Part shown: positions 8,767 to 20,530 of the stretch, one piece after another
Layout of the letters: every line of letters begins with the position of its first letter
Position numbering within the stretch: position 1 is the first letter of the stretch
From: Semisulcospira habei
Taxonomy: Eukaryota > Mollusca > Gastropoda > Semisulcospiridae
NCBI GenBank assembly: GCA_036245525.1
Contig: BTPG01000003.1
Location: 193,463,127-193,527,126 of the forward strand
Direction: 5' to 3'
Length of the DNA stretch: 64,000 nucleotides
Made by a program: the position numbers and the translations under genes
Notes under the pieces: model-generated
Databases searched by the model: none
What the model was told of the DNA's origin: nothing
What the model saw: the letters and a program-made list of their open reading frames with translations, nothing else

Positions 8767-10478
8767 ACACACAGCCTAATACTGTAAGAAAAGTACAAGT
8801 TTCGATAGCACTAAGAATGATCAGAAAATCACAACACAATATTCCCGACACTAGTGACTAAAGCGAACCGACGAAACGACCTGTTATAGGTGGCGATGAT
8901 AAAAATCAAGAAGCAAGGTTGTCAGCAAAGTCGATAACGAGTCAATGATTGAGTGAGACTAGTAAATCAACCGTCAAATCAGGAAACCGTGTCTCAATGC
9001 AATTTCACGGTTCCCTTCATTCACAAACAATAGACGCCTCAGGGTCAAACGTTTGATAGTAATCGTACTTTCGCACCATATAACGTGATACTGTAATGCA
9101 TGTATTCATATTTAGCGTGTTTATATTTAGCGTGTTTATGTACCCACTCCATAAAATTTCCCCTTTCTTTGACACATATACTGATAACAAGCAAATTAAT
9201 ATTTATGAACTTGCTTGATATACTTTACTTCCCATAATCCTCTGCAGACCAGAAAGACGCAATATTGATGCTTGCCTCTGTCCGCAAAGCTAAAACGCTA
9301 AATATGCTCATACTGTCACTTCAGCAAGCTCCTTGTGTTCACTAGTAAGGAAATACTTCTTAGTATGTACGTACGCTCAAAATTTCTTTACCATACATAC
9401 ACTAAACGGAGAATAGATAGCAGCGAACACACGAATCGAATCGTCATACTTTTGAGATTGACGACACTGACGACCGCTAGTGATAGTGGTAACCTTAGAA
9501 AAGGACTAAAAAACAAACCTGCTGGCATATTCCGTCATTATTTGTGTTTTAATTACAAGTAGACTTTACTCAACAACACGCACGATTATAGAAAGCACTG
9601 ATGTTTACACAGTCAAACGAAATCTCGGCCCTGAGTCAGTTGACAGTCCAATACGGGGCACATAACAGGTCGCCATTTGGACAGAGACAAACACACGTCG
9701 GAAGTATCACACCCAGGTTTATAAATAGGCGTAGTTATTAATGTCTGTGGTCGCACCTAAGGCAGCTTATCCGCCTGTTTTCTCCAACATAGTAGGCGAG
9801 CGAGAGGGAATTTGCGTGATGAAACATGTTCAGCAGTGTCAGATTTACTGGTTTCTGTATGTTTGAAGCATACATTTGGTGTTGGACGGTATGTGCATGT
9901 AAACTTTAAGTCATGTCACCTCCTTTGCAACATTTCAGAAAGGTCTGACGTGAACTCCAGACTATGCCGGCCCTAGATTGTGATGTTAAAGAGTTTTGTG
10001 GTGACGTGATTTTTCTAGTACCTGTAGTACACACAGTGCCACTATCAGTGACGCTGAAAACGTAAGATTGGCTATTTTTTTTAGGGCAAATAAAAAAGGT
10101 GAAAATATCCAGCGAAAGTCAACACAGCCTGAATAAACCTGGGCATAAATCTACCCAGTGTAAATGTGTGCTGTCGCTATTCCATTGAGATATTTTTATT
10201 TGCGTAAATTCAACAGTTGTCGATTTATGCTGGTTAGAATCATGCTGTGAAGATTCACTCTTAGTCTATTTAGTTCTAATAATAATGAAACATCAGGGAA
10301 ACACATTTGTGCTGGCTAGATGTACGCCTAGGTGGATTTGCGCTGAATACATTTCAGCTAGCAGTGTCAAGCTGGGAAGTTTTATGTCTAAATATAGCTA
10401 AATTGACCACTTCGGCACCAATGGCGGTGCTAGAAAGGAATCTGGTAAAGTTTTGTTTTGGACTGGGTACATACATTA
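8767..10478. other. Intergenic sequence, no gene seen
   Basis: AT-rich sequence upstream of the CBM14 gene. No convincing exon on either strand; the short ORFs have no recognisable domain. A TATAAATA motif near 9720 is isolated and not linked to any coding exon. Confidence 0.5.
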
Positions 10479-10632
10479 TATTGAGCAACATTTTGCTTGA
10501 TATAGTGCCGACAAACAGACAGATGTGATTACTTGACACGATCAAAATGTCCTCGTCTTACGACTCGGACATTTTGATTCGGGTCTAATCACATCTGCTT
10601 GTTATCGGTACTATATCAAGCAACATGTTGTT
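10479..10632. repeat. Imperfect hairpin, about 70-bp arms
   Basis: Segments such as CTTGATATAGTGCCGACAA and GATGTGATTA reappear inverted (ttatcggtactatatcaag), meeting near 10558. Confidence 0.75.
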
Positions 10633-10687
10633 CAATATAAAATAATGTTTAGTGTGTGTTAGTGTGTGAGCGAATGTGTTTGTTTTA

Positions 10688-11005
10688 CATGATCACAAAC
10701 CAGATAGGTGAGGCTAGCGCTGGTAAACAGTACACATACCAAGGGGAATTACTCAGCGCTGAACATAAAAACAGTTAGATCCCTTGCTCCCTCATATCAG
10801 ACACCCAATCGTCAGACCGCAGAATAAATACGCAGATAAAGATCACGACGATCATATACATCCCACAGCACCCAATCGCCAGCCCATAGAAAAATACGCA
10901 GTTAAAGAACAAGACAATCAAAATTATACATCCTTGGGATGCATATGATCGTCTTACTCTTTGCCTGCGTATTTTTCTGTGGGCTGGCGACTGGGTGCCT
11001 GATAG
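10688..11005. mobile_element. H7 element, diverged hairpin form
   Basis: Contains AACCAGATAGGTGAGGCTAG, CCAAGGGGAATTACTCAGCG and, inverted, TGGGCTGGCGACTGGGTGCC. It matches the cleaner hairpin at 19504-19786. Confidence 0.75.
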
Positions 11006-11293
11006 GAGTTGTTAGAGTGTGTATGTTTGGTATGTTTAGTGTGTGAGGAGTGTATTTGTTTCACATGAGTGTGCGCGCTGGGTTCTGTTCGTAGCGATAA
11101 CCGGTATTAGTATCTATATAATACCTCCCAACATCAAAACTCCACTGTCATTTGTCTCTGGAGGGAATAACAGTGGGGATTTTGCGGGCGCAAGGTGTGA
11201 CCAATCTATAAAGAGTCACAGCTGAAAACCAGTGATAAAAGCATTAGAGAAAGACAGCAGGTTTTTATGTTTATTTTTCAAGTTCGAAAAACT

Positions 11294-11346
11294 TAACTCT
11301 TTCGAGACGTGCCGCATCTGTCCGGATGAGGCACATCTCGAAAGAG
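11294..11346. repeat. Short H3 palindrome
   Basis: TTAACTCTTTCGAGACGTGCC and its inverted counterpart, shorter than the other H3 copies. Confidence 0.75.
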
Positions 11347-11364
11347 TAAAGGGAATAAATGGCA

Positions 11365-11721
11365 TTAACCCGTTCAGTGCCCGCTGACAGAGACAGTGTT
11401 TCTGTAATGAAGAAGTACCCAACGGAGAAAGAAACACGCTTAGAAAAGACGGGTACGACACAATTTATTAATATTTTGGGTAAATGCCCTTTGTCAAAAT
11501 AGACAAACAGAGAAATCAGCCGATACTTATCTTCATTCGCAGAAGGAATGTGCCAACTCTGGATTAAGTGTTTCTGTAGTCTTCGCCTGCAGATCAACAA
11601 ACCCTAGTCATCCTAGGAACATGGATTCAAAGTGGTGTCAGCAAGAGGCATAGATCCTCATGAGCATCTATACCTCTTGCAGGTGAGTGTGTTCAAACTT
11701 TCTCGGCAATGAACGGGTTAA
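11365..11721. mobile_element. H2 MITE interrupted by another repeat
   Basis: Left end TTAACCCGTTCAGTGCC, right end GGCAATGAACGGGTTAA, hairpin core at 11645-11685 with the centre deleted. Between about 11400 and 11560 it carries a segment (ACGGAGAAAGAAACACGC) that recurs inverted at 29175-29308 and forward at 62285-62350. The right-hand TTAA is shared with the H1 element that follows. Confidence 0.7.
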
Positions 11722-11931
11722 CTCATTCTACCCCAACACCGAAATCCCCAAATTTTGCTGTTGTTCTCTGAAGACTGCATTGGAATAGAGGACACAGATC
11801 GGCCATGATAGTTCAAGGGTGATGCCAGAATAGCTTGGCGCCCATAGGCGCCAAGCTATTCTGGCATCACCCTTGAACTATCATGGTCGATCCATATCTT
11901 GCTGAGGTGTGTCTGGGTTAGAATGAGTTAA
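11718..11931. mobile_element. H1 hairpin MITE, full copy
   Basis: Directly abuts the H2 element, sharing TTAA. Ends TTAACTCATTC and GAATGAGTTAA, with hairpin 11800-11893. Confidence 0.9.
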
Positions 11932-12229
11932 GAGTGTGGGGTATGGCTGCATTAAGATCATGAACTCCATCACTGCCGAGCAAAACTGAACAAAATCCAA
12001 CTGCAAGAGACATAAATCCATATGAGCTCCAGCAGTTGCTGGAACCACGAGAATCCTGTATCTTTTGGTGATACCACTTTGTATCCATGTTCCTTGTATG
12101 GCTGTTGCTCTATGACGCTGAATTGATAAATACATAATTCAGAGACATAATCTGAGACAGTGGCATATTAAGGGTTTAAGAGAGCGAAGCATCTTAACAT
12201 TACAAAATTAACTAATTAAAAAAAGGCGC

Positions 12230-12315
12230 CCGGCATCAATAGCAGCAATAGTGTCTAATAGCGTTGCTGGTGGCAACGCTATACGACGCTTTCGCAGCTA
12301 TTGATGCGCCGCTAT
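12230..12315. repeat. H10 palindrome
   Basis: Second copy of the 4899-4984 family, centred on GTTGCTGGTGGCAACGC. Confidence 0.8.
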
Positions 12316-12828
12316 TTGAATGAGTTTAAAGGAGGCTTAAATATACTGTTAATAGCGGAGAGGTATAACTGACTGCTTCTCACACGAACAGCCATTGAAG
12401 GCATGTGTTGGAAATGTAAATATCAGACATGATCAAGATGTGGTTATGACCTACCCTGCAGGTGTAATGCGTAAGAACCACAGATAATGTAGTAAAATTA
12501 CAAAAACATTAAAAAAATCAGATGTGACTAGTATCACACGGCATGGTAAACGTTTGACACGTGCATATATTTACAAAACTGACTTAAATAAGAGTGGGAC
12601 TTTAATCCCCTTGTGCATGTAGCCCCAGGTATCTGTCTCCTGAATTGTAATGCAGTCCTCAGAGGATAACTCCCAAAATGTGGGTATTTCGTACCTCGGG
12701 CACAATGATTTAAGCATACACAACAATTCGATGCACGTATCGTAGGTTAAATGTTAGTGTAATGATCTGCAATGTATGAAAACCGTTGAACATGTCATAT
12801 TCAGTGTACACGTGTTATTGAATGTAAT

Positions 12829-13080
12829 AATAATAATAATAATAATATTAATAATAATAATGATGACAATTTTTATAGTGCCTAATCACCAAAGGTGCTC
12901 TAGGCGCTTATATGCTACATTAAAAAAAACAAAAATTAAAAACAAATAAACAAACAAAACAAACAAACAAACAAACAAAAAACAACAACAAAAAACCCCA
13001 GCAAAACTGTCATATATTCAGAAAAAACAAAATAACAAAAATTACAACTGAAAACAACCTAATGCTACACTCTCACACCA

Positions 13081-13112
<32 letters not shown>

Positions 13113-13345
13113 CACACGTGCGTGGTAGTAATAAAGATATGTGGAACAGGTGGAAAATGTCATTTAGATATGGGAGAAAAAAAGAGTTTTAAATTTTGAT
13201 TTAAAAATAGAAAGTGTTGGCGCGTGGCGCACATTATTTGGGAGAGAATTCCATGTAACAGGGTCACAGTACGAAAAAGCCTGATGGCCCCGAGTCTTCG
13301 TTTTGAGGTCTGGGAAAACGGAAATGCGGGCACGGGGTGTGACCA
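12829..13345 (-). mobile_element. LINE/SINE 3' region with ATT tail
   Basis: On the minus strand an ATT tail follows a body whose end has GCGCC and GCACC motifs (plus: aaggtgctctaggcgctta). The body extends to about 13345 with an internal A-rich stretch and a short CA tract (13083-13110). No ORF remains. Confidence 0.5.
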
Positions 13346-13457
13346 GTCTAAAATCTAAATGTTACATAACAGTGAAAAGCGAGGTATCTATGTTCGCATT
13401 ATTTTTGTGTGAATTGAGATAAGGCACGTAAAAACAAACAACAAACAAACAAAGCAA

Positions 13458-13500
13458 ATGGTCATCGGGCCGACTAACGTCGACCCGATGACCTTTTGCT
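13458..13500. repeat. H8 palindrome
   Basis: Inverted repeat of AAATGGTCATCGGGCCGAC around 13478. Confidence 0.8.
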
Positions 13501-13659
13501 TTGTTTCTTTGTTTGGCTAAGGTCAGCTTTCGCTGGCTCGCCCACAATCTGTGCGCGGGCCAACAAAGCTATAGGTTTTCTTGTCACATTTATCTATACG
13601 TTTGTCAAATGTGTTCGTTTTTGGTCTCTGATACTGTTAGAGCCAGGTTCTATATACAC

Positions 13660-13734
13660 ATGTAGTACACACACACACATACACACACACACATACACAC
13701 GCACGGGCACACACGCGCACGCACAGACGTAACT

Positions 13735-13765
<31 letters not shown>
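13660..13765. repeat. (CA)n microsatellite, interrupted
   Basis: CA dinucleotides with CG interruptions, just left of the duplicated block. Confidence 0.9.
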
Positions 13766-14192
13766 CACAAGCACGTAGGAATAAACACTTCTGAAGAGGA
13801 ATCCCTTTTTAATAATCAGTCACTAGGACAACTACAGTATGATAAAGTTGTATTTGTAATGCAAGTATAATATCTGTTTCAATGCACGTTCAATGCCCGC
13901 CTTCCCATCAGCTGATCTGAATCATTTGCTGAATAAGCAATATTATTGAAAATTGTGTCAAATGAAACCCTGTCTAATGAAAAGTACAATCGAGGATTTA
14001 ACTGACACAATTTCAACACCCGTGTCTTTTCACAATAAAGGCGTTCATTGCCAAAATTATTATTTTTGCCTTGATTATCAATTCTAATCACTGTCGGAAA
14101 ATTGTTCTATTTTAAAGGACAGAGCATTTTAGTAGGTGCAACGAAATTAATGTGCAATGAATATTAAATGAACAAAAATAACACATTTGTTG

Positions 14193-14202
14193 TAATAATA
14201 AC

Positions 14203-14242
<40 letters not shown>
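14193..14242. repeat. (AAT)n microsatellite
   Basis: Counterpart of the tract at 27318-27352 in duplication copy 2. Confidence 0.95.
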
Positions 14243-14636
14243 GCAAGTATTATAATAATATCTTATTGCATAAACAATTTGTCTATTACATTGGACAATG
14301 CAATGTAATTTTCAAATGTAAAGAAAAACAACGAAACCAAACCACGCAAGATTACAGTATTTTGTCCCGAAACCGTCTCATCACAAACTCAGCGATAATG
14401 GAACTCGAGGCCGCAAGGTCCAAAATCGCACAACCTCACAATAATCTTTAAACCTAACCATGGCGTCCTAATCTACCACAATCCACCGAAACGTTGTAAA
14501 ATAAAATGGTGTTTTGACATGATCAAATCAAGTCGGGACAAACTTAACTAAATTAAAAAAAGAAAAGAAAGTTAATTAACCACAGTGCAATTGAAAACAA
14601 CACCACAACCAAAACGTTTATGCAAAACTGATAATA

Positions 14637-14863
14637 AGCCCTTGGCTGCCGAGGCAATGCGAACACCACCCATCTGCAAGAGACATAAACCCTCATGAGC
14701 CCCCGCAGTCGCTGGGGCTCATGAGGATTTATGTCTCTTGTTAGTCCGATGTTCTTGATGCCTATTTATGGTTCTATAAACTTTGTGTTCTTCACGCGAA
14801 TGTCGGTCAGTTTGCAGTGTTTTCAGACGCGAAATTCGTGATCACTGGCAGCGAAGGGGTTAA
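14637..14863. mobile_element. H2 MITE
   Basis: Left end cccttggctgccgag (TTAA lost), right end GCAGCGAAGGGGTTAA, hairpin core 14680-14745. The element at 27846-28069 sits in a similar place in copy 2. Confidence 0.8.
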
Positions 14864-15074
14864 TGGCTGTTTTTTCCTGGCCTCAGATAAAGCACACACA
14901 TTATTATGATTCTGGTTATGAAATAAGTAGTGTACACCAGTCAGCCAGCAGTCGATTCAAACTATCTCCATTGTCTGTGTGAGCCTGTGTAAGTCGCGTG
15001 TGTCCAGCGAGTAATTTAACGCTGCCAGTCACCGCAGATTGTGTTTCAGAAATGTTGATTCCACGCCAGAGAAC

Positions 15075-15173
15075 CCCAGCCGTCTGGGGAGCATGGATAC
15101 AAGTGGTGTCAGCAAGCGGCACAGATCCTCATGACCTCCCGCATTTACGGGGGCTCATAAGGATCTATACCTA
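15075..15173. mobile_element. H2 MITE, left part, split by a SINE
   Basis: The core gcacagatcctcatgacc / aaggatctataccta is interrupted at about 15174. The remaining end (cctcatgcagctggg) resumes at 15562 after the SINE. Confidence 0.7.
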
Positions 15174-15561
15174 GGGCGGCCCGTGGCGCAGTGGTTAAGG
15201 CGCCTGCCACCAATGCTAAAGGTGCGTCGGACTTTTCTCCTCAAGTGTCACCGTTAATTCGGGCGAACCGTCGGGGGTTCTTTCTCCGGCTCTTCCTCCC
15301 CCTCCCCTATGGTACCGGTTTCAGGCCACATTATAAATTTTAAATACACGCGATCAAAATTTCCGAAACCTCAGTAGCTGAACTGACCCTTCGCACCACG
15401 TGAATGTTCTGTGTTTGTCTTGTACTGTGTTTGTCTTCAGAGTGAATGCGTGTGTGTCACGTGAGCGTGCGTGTTGGGTGCAGTTCGAGGCGCTTTGAGC
15501 CGATTCGCCGAATTGGGAAAAAGCGCTTATATAATAAACATTATTATTATTATTATTATTA
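15174..15561 (+). mobile_element. tRNA-derived SINE (SINE-C) with ATT tail
   Basis: The 5' end GCCCGTGGCGCAGTGGTTAA is a tRNA-like A-box region. The 3' end carries AAAGCGCTTATATAATAAAC followed by (ATT)n. It is nested in an H2 element. The equivalent place in duplication copy 2 (about 28160-28225) lacks it, so it inserted after the duplication. Partial minus-strand relatives lie at 53336 and 63935. Confidence 0.8.
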
Positions 15562-15726
15562 TACCTCATGCAGCTGGGTCTTGGTCATTTCTTCTCTCAG
15601 CAGTGATGGGCTAACTCCTCGTTCGTCGTTAACGGTGGATGGCGCATTGAAAATTTACTTTAAAATATGTATTCTGCACAGTTCTATTTTTTACATATGT
15701 GCTGGTCTGCAATTTCAGGTGCATGT

Positions 15727-15794
15727 GTGCTGGTATGTGATTCTGGATCTTACGGCCCTAGGCCGTAAGATCCAAAATCACAGACCAGCACAAC
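15727..15794. repeat. H6 palindrome
   Basis: GTGCTGGTATGTGATTCTGG and its complement meet at ccctagg. The same insertion is present at 28402-28468 in duplication copy 2, so it predates the duplication. Confidence 0.85.
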
Positions 15795-15834
15795 ATGTTC
15801 ATGGGTGCATTATATTCACTGAACAGTCCGCGTG

Positions 15835-16410
15835 TTACTGTAGATTGGCCTGCACAAGCGCTCCAATAAAACATGTAAATCCGTTTTCATAAAAGGTAAA
15901 CTCTTCAGCAGCTCCACTCCCTATCCACACTCGCTGACGCGCGGCCAATTCCACTATAGCGTGACCTGTGGCAGAATTGTGGCTAGACGCTTCTGACCGA
16001 CACAGTTCTTTTGACGAGTGCAGTTTTTCCCTCAAATATCGCAAATCGAGTTTTAGAACCCTCAGCTAAGAAGGGACGAGCGGTGGCAATGAAGATGTAC
16101 GTGCCGAACACCGGCGCCGTGAATATGCCGGTCTGAGGGTCGTAACCTCCACCCACGTTGGTAATGACGTCACTGAAGATAAGGCGCACCCTCTCCTTGT
16201 TCGTCTTGAGATCCTCAAGAAGATGCAAATGATCGTCTTATTCTATACCTGCGTATTTCTCTGTGGGCTGGCGATTGGGTGCCTGATAGGAGGGGGCAGG
16301 GGATCTAACTGTTCGTCTGTCCAGCGCTGAGTAATTCCCCTTGGTTTGTTGTACAGTCTTGAGATCCTGCTTAAGTTTTGCATGGAAAGCAACAGTGTAG
16401 CTTGATTTCG
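15835..16410 (-). pseudogene. C1q exon of the decayed copy
   Basis: The acceptor ttgttttag is intact. C1q landmarks are present in pieces: SYTVAFHAKL before the insertion, then GGGYDPQTGIFTAPVFGTY and TRFAIFEGK, then after a 2-nt loss SATGHAIVELAARQRVWIG and FIGALVQANLQ with a TAA stop. The pieces align one-to-one with the intact domain at 28564-28991. Confidence 0.85.
16216..16355. mobile_element. Single-arm H7 insertion in the C1q exon
   Basis: 140 bp corresponding to one arm of the H7 hairpin. It is flanked by a perfect 13-bp duplication of the exon (gtcttgagatcct at 16203-16215 and 16356-16368). Absent from the intact paralogue. Confidence 0.9.
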
Positions 16411-16682
16411 CTAAAACAAAAAACACAACAGACATTCTTATAACACATTATTATTGACATTCATACCGATGACAGGCATGCATATAGACAGACAGACAAA
16501 CAATGCAATGAAGCGTAAGCGTTATCACGGTTCAGCTTGGGGCTTCAACGAAATGCCGAAATGCGTTCACAGAACGAGCACCAAGCCAATCACTTGCTGT
16601 GTTGTGGTGGTCTTAGTTATGTGGTTTGCACAAAGGAAAAAAACAAACAAACAACCAAAAACACCCTAAAATAAATTCTTAC

Positions 16683-18042
16683 ATAATGAATCCTGTACAG
16701 CTTGAACTGTTTGTTGAAGTGTCTTGATATCTCCTTGTGACGTCTGTAGGTCTTTCCGAAGTGCTGAATCATCCCTCTGAGCTTGGGCTTTTTCAAGTTT
16801 GGTTAAATTTTGCTGCACAGTGCAGACAAGTGCACTCAGCTTGGTGTCTGCGTGGATACAACATCCTGCTGAAGTTTAGCAACGTCCGTCTGGACTGTAC
16901 CGACATCCGTATACAGCTTACTGATGTCGATCTTGGCGGTGGGGACCTCCTGCTGAAGGTTATCAACGTGCGTATGCACCGCGCTGACCTCTGCACTCAG
17001 TTTGGTGTTGTCCGCCGCCTGAACGCCCCCCCCCCCCCCTACTCTTGTGAAGGTCACCGGCGTCCTTCAGCAGTCTTTCGACGTCTGCAGTGATTTTCTG
17101 GGTCTCCGTCTCAACGGTCGTTAGTTTCTGTGTACTGTCCGCGTCTATTCGGCTAGTTTCCGCCTGCATGGAGATCATGGTTTGCCGAAGATCATCAACG
17201 CCGTTTTGTAGCACCTTGAAATCCTTGTCCAGTTTGGCGTAAGTGTCTGCCTTGGTACTTTTTGCGTCTTTCTGGAGCGCCCCAACATCCTTGGCTAGCT
17301 GAGTGCTTTCTGTCAGAACCGAAGTGAGGTCATGGCGGAGCTGGGAGTTTTCTGTCCGCAGTGCAGACAGTTCATGACGAAGTTTGAGAATCTCTGCACT
17401 GTTCGCGTTGGTGGTTTGTCGGAAGTCCTCATCGCGCGATTTTATTTCAGAAGCAGTAGTGATAGCGGGCGGTGTCGTGTCCCCAGCTGTCTGGCCAAAC
17501 GATCCCACGGTGCCCATGAACTGCTGACACGTGTCCGCCATGGCCATGGAGCTGGACTCTGTAGTGCTGTATGTGAAGTAGTTTTGTCTCCCCTTTCTCT
17601 GGGACACCTGTTGGAAATGTCTCAGTGCCGCCTCACTCAGCATCCCGGCCTGAAGCCTCGACCCCTCACCAGTCCACAGCTGTGATAGTAATTGAAGTTT
17701 TGTATAAGCAAGTGATCTCTCCGCCTCCACTTTATCCTGTGCCCCCTGGGTCGCGTCCCTCAAGCTGATTAAACTCTGGTCACGTGCGTCAGCCAGGTGA
17801 CATAACCCTGCAGCATAGCGCGTCTGAATGTCGTGATCCAAGGTTCGCTTCTGTCCAGTTATCTCCTTTTCTTCTTCAGCCATTCGCGACAGCACCGCTT
17901 CTAGGACCTTGACCTGACCCCTGATCTTTTCTCGCATTTCTTCCTCCTGGTCTGTTATCTCGGGGACGCTAACGGGCGTTGTACTGGAAGATGTAGTCGG
18001 AGTAACTGACGTGTCAGGCTCATCACACACGTAGAAGTTGGA
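16683..18042 (-). pseudogene. Coiled-coil exon of the decayed copy
   Basis: Acceptor ttgttacag before SNFYVCDEPDT; donor tat/gtaaga. About 1360 nt, slightly longer than the intact exon. The N-terminal helix region (EKIRGQVKVLEAVLSRMAEE) and heptad repeats are clear. The frame is lost at the poly-C run and again at a 7-nt loss; the final segment LQQTVQAVQDSL is recognisable in the shifted frame. Confidence 0.85.
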
Positions 18043-18116
18043 CTGTAACAAAAACCAGAATGTGTGTGCATTTACCTGCATATTAGGCGTTTAGCTATTT
18101 GTTATAAAACAAAACG

Positions 18117-18328
18117 TTAACCCATAAGCACCCAACATGATGCGGCAGGATGTGGATCGACCATTATAGTTCAAGGGTGGGGTCGAAATAGCATGGCGCC
18201 TGTAGGCTCCAAGATATTTCGACACCACCCCTGAACTATCATGCTCGATCAGTCTGCAGAACTGTGATGCAGACTTCATAGGATATCTTACAAATTGAAA
18301 ATTTCATCCTCAGGATGTAATGAGCTAA
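18117..18328. mobile_element. H1 MITE (shared with copy 2)
   Basis: In intron 2. Its counterpart is at 31030-31241, so it inserted before the duplication. Confidence 0.8.
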
Positions 18329-18657
18329 TGCTTTCCCTTCGTAGACGCCGAGTCCAGATTTCCATCATGATGCATCAAAATATCTTAAATTTTTCACCAG
18401 AAACGCATTTCCATTTCGGCGCATCGGGATTACTCGTAGATACTTTGTAAATAAAATGTTTCCAGAAAATAATAATAATAAATATATCTTCATAAATCAG
18501 TATCATATCAGAAAAAACAACACGACACGCATGCACCTGCTAGAGGCGTAGATTCTCGTGAACTCAGGCAGTCCAGATGCTCATGAAAATAAAGTCTTTT
18601 TTTGGCATAGATCGGCTGAATTTTTGTTTCCTCAGCATGCGAAAACCATCATCTATT

Positions 18658-18738
18658 TTAACTCATTCGAGATGTGCCGTATCCGGATACGCGGCTTTAT
18701 GCCGCGTATTCGGATGCGACACGTCTCGAACGAGTTAA
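18658..18738. mobile_element. H3 palindromic element (shared with copy 2)
   Basis: 81 bp from TTAA to TTAA. The whole element is a near-perfect palindrome centred on cggctttatgccg. Counterpart at 31597-31677. Confidence 0.85.
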
Positions 18739-19068
18739 GTGGGTGAAAACTGGAGATAGAACCCAGTGCTCCTGCACTTATCACACCTCTGCATGCGCTG
18801 TACAATATAATAAACCCTTTTCTGATCATCTTTTGATTTTGGGGTGACCTCCATTAATCGACTGACAGAGAAGACATTTTTATCATTACTACCCTAAAGC
18901 TTACAGAAGTGTTCTTCGTGCATTCTCTCAACAATATCTCTATTAACCCACTGATAAAGACTAAAACGAGGACATTTTTTATCAGTACTGTTGTAAGTGT
19001 TTTTCATGACTGTTCTCAAGGATATATTAACCTATAAAATGTATGGAAAAACTTTGAATATGTGTTAC

Positions 19069-19197
19069 CTGAAAGTCCTTGACGCCTCCAGGTGGTACAG
19101 GTATGACATTACGACAGGTGGGGCAGGTGATGGTCACAAAGGTAGCACCTCTCTTCTGGTCTCCTTCATCTTTAGCACAGCCGGCCACATCACCTCC
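19069..19197 (-). pseudogene. Second RING exon of the decayed copy
   Basis: 129 nt, phase 0 at both ends, acceptor cttcaccag, donor gtaaca. Encodes the last two RING ligands (ITCPTCRNVIPVPPGGV) and differs from the intact exon at few positions. This exon alone shows no lesion. Confidence 0.85.
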
Positions 19198-19225
19198 CTG
19201 GTGAAGAAAAATTTTTATTGTCGTT

Positions 19226-19310
19226 AACCCTCCGGATGACAGTAGCACTTTTTGTCGCGATGATTGATAAATTGTCCGGACATAAAGCGCTACTGACACC
19301 CTACAACAGG
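19226..19310. repeat. H4-type palindrome (shared with copy 2)
   Basis: TTAACCCTCCGGATGACAGT and a degraded inverted end. Counterpart 32090-32180, just upstream of exon 2 in both copies. Confidence 0.7.
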
Positions 19311-19317
19311 ATGCCAA

Positions 19318-19445
19318 TTAGAGCTCAAGGGTAGTGCCAGATTAGCTTTACGCCTATAGACACCAAGCTATTTTGGCACCATGCTTGAACTATCATGATC
19401 AGTCGATCCATTGAGCAGATGTGTAGTCATCAAAGGACAACTCCC
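19318..19445. mobile_element. H1-derived hairpin (shared with copy 2)
   Basis: Core gctcaagggtagtgccag and its inverted partner. Counterpart 32205-32300. Confidence 0.65.
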
Positions 19446-19503
19446 AAATTAAAAAATTCCCTCATTATGGCTCCGCGTGTTGTTAAGATAGCTTAACAAT
19501 ACT

Positions 19504-19786
19504 GACAAACCAGATAGGTGAGGCTAGAGCTGGCAGAATTGTACACAAACCAAGGGGAATCACTCAGCGCTGGACAGACAAACAGTTAGATCCCATGCCC
19601 CCGCCTATCAGGCAACCAATCGCCAGCCCACAGAGAAATACGCAGGTATAGACCAAGAGGATGCAGATGATCGTCTTGGTCTATACCTGCGTATTTCTCT
19701 GTGGGCTGGCGATTGGGTGCCTGATAGGCGGGGGCAGGGGATCTAACTGTTTGTCTGTCCAGCGCTGAGTGATTCCCCTTGGTTTG
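19504..19786. mobile_element. H7 element, hairpin form with 11-bp target duplication
   Basis: Two arms of about 120-140 bp meet near 19665 (CCAAGGGGAATCACTCAGCG and complement). It is flanked by ttaacaatact at 19493-19503 and 19787-19797. The corresponding place in copy 2 (about 32340-32420) has no such insert, so it arrived after the duplication. Confidence 0.85.
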
Positions 19787-20392
19787 TTAACAATACTGGT
19801 CTGTCTCAAGATAAGTCTTGAAGGGCAAAACATGTCACCCGTCATCACAGACCATCATTTAGGTGGCTTTAGGTCTGTAGGTCAGGTCTGTAATGACGAG
19901 TGGTCTCTCATAATAGTGGTCGCTGTGTACAGGTTCTGTTGTATCAAGATGTATATATCATGACTGACAGAAAATACAAAATACAGTATGGGGCCTACTG
20001 TCAGTTCTGTTCTGCTCAAGAGAACTCTTCAAAGTGTTTACGGGACTCAAATCACGTTTCGAGGAGAGAAAAACGTAGGTTAACACGGTCCACGTACGAA
20101 ATACAAATCAGATATTACATATGTTGACAAATCTCTCCTTATCGTAGTTTTCGACCACTCCCCGCCCCTCCTCTCTCTCACACATCCACATAAAACACAC
20201 TTTCCGGTCTTACCGTCCTCCCCACCCATACATCTCTCTTGCCGATACATCAGATAGTTGGCCTGCTCCATCCACTGCAAATATTTATACGCCTCTACGG
20301 TTCGACCTTCATAAATTTCTGTAATAAAATAGTACGTCGTATTGTTGCTGATAAAAATCCAAAGTTCTCCCTGTAGCCTTTACATCGACTGT

Positions 20393-20530
20393 TAACCTCT
20401 TCGCTGCGAGTGGACGCAGAGCGTAATATTACAAGGCAAAGATCTCGAGTCGTCGAAGGAACATATAGACACTAAGTGGTTTCAGCAAGAGGCATAGATC
20501 CTCATGCGCCCCCGCAGCCGTTGGGGCTGG
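20393..20530. mobile_element. H2 MITE, left part
   Basis: TTAACCTCTTCGCTGCG start and hairpin arm GCAAGAGGCATAGATCCTC; the right end is missing. Confidence 0.7.

Noticed and set aside
9710..9740. TATAAATA as a promoter
   Set aside because: No first exon follows on either strand within a sensible distance.
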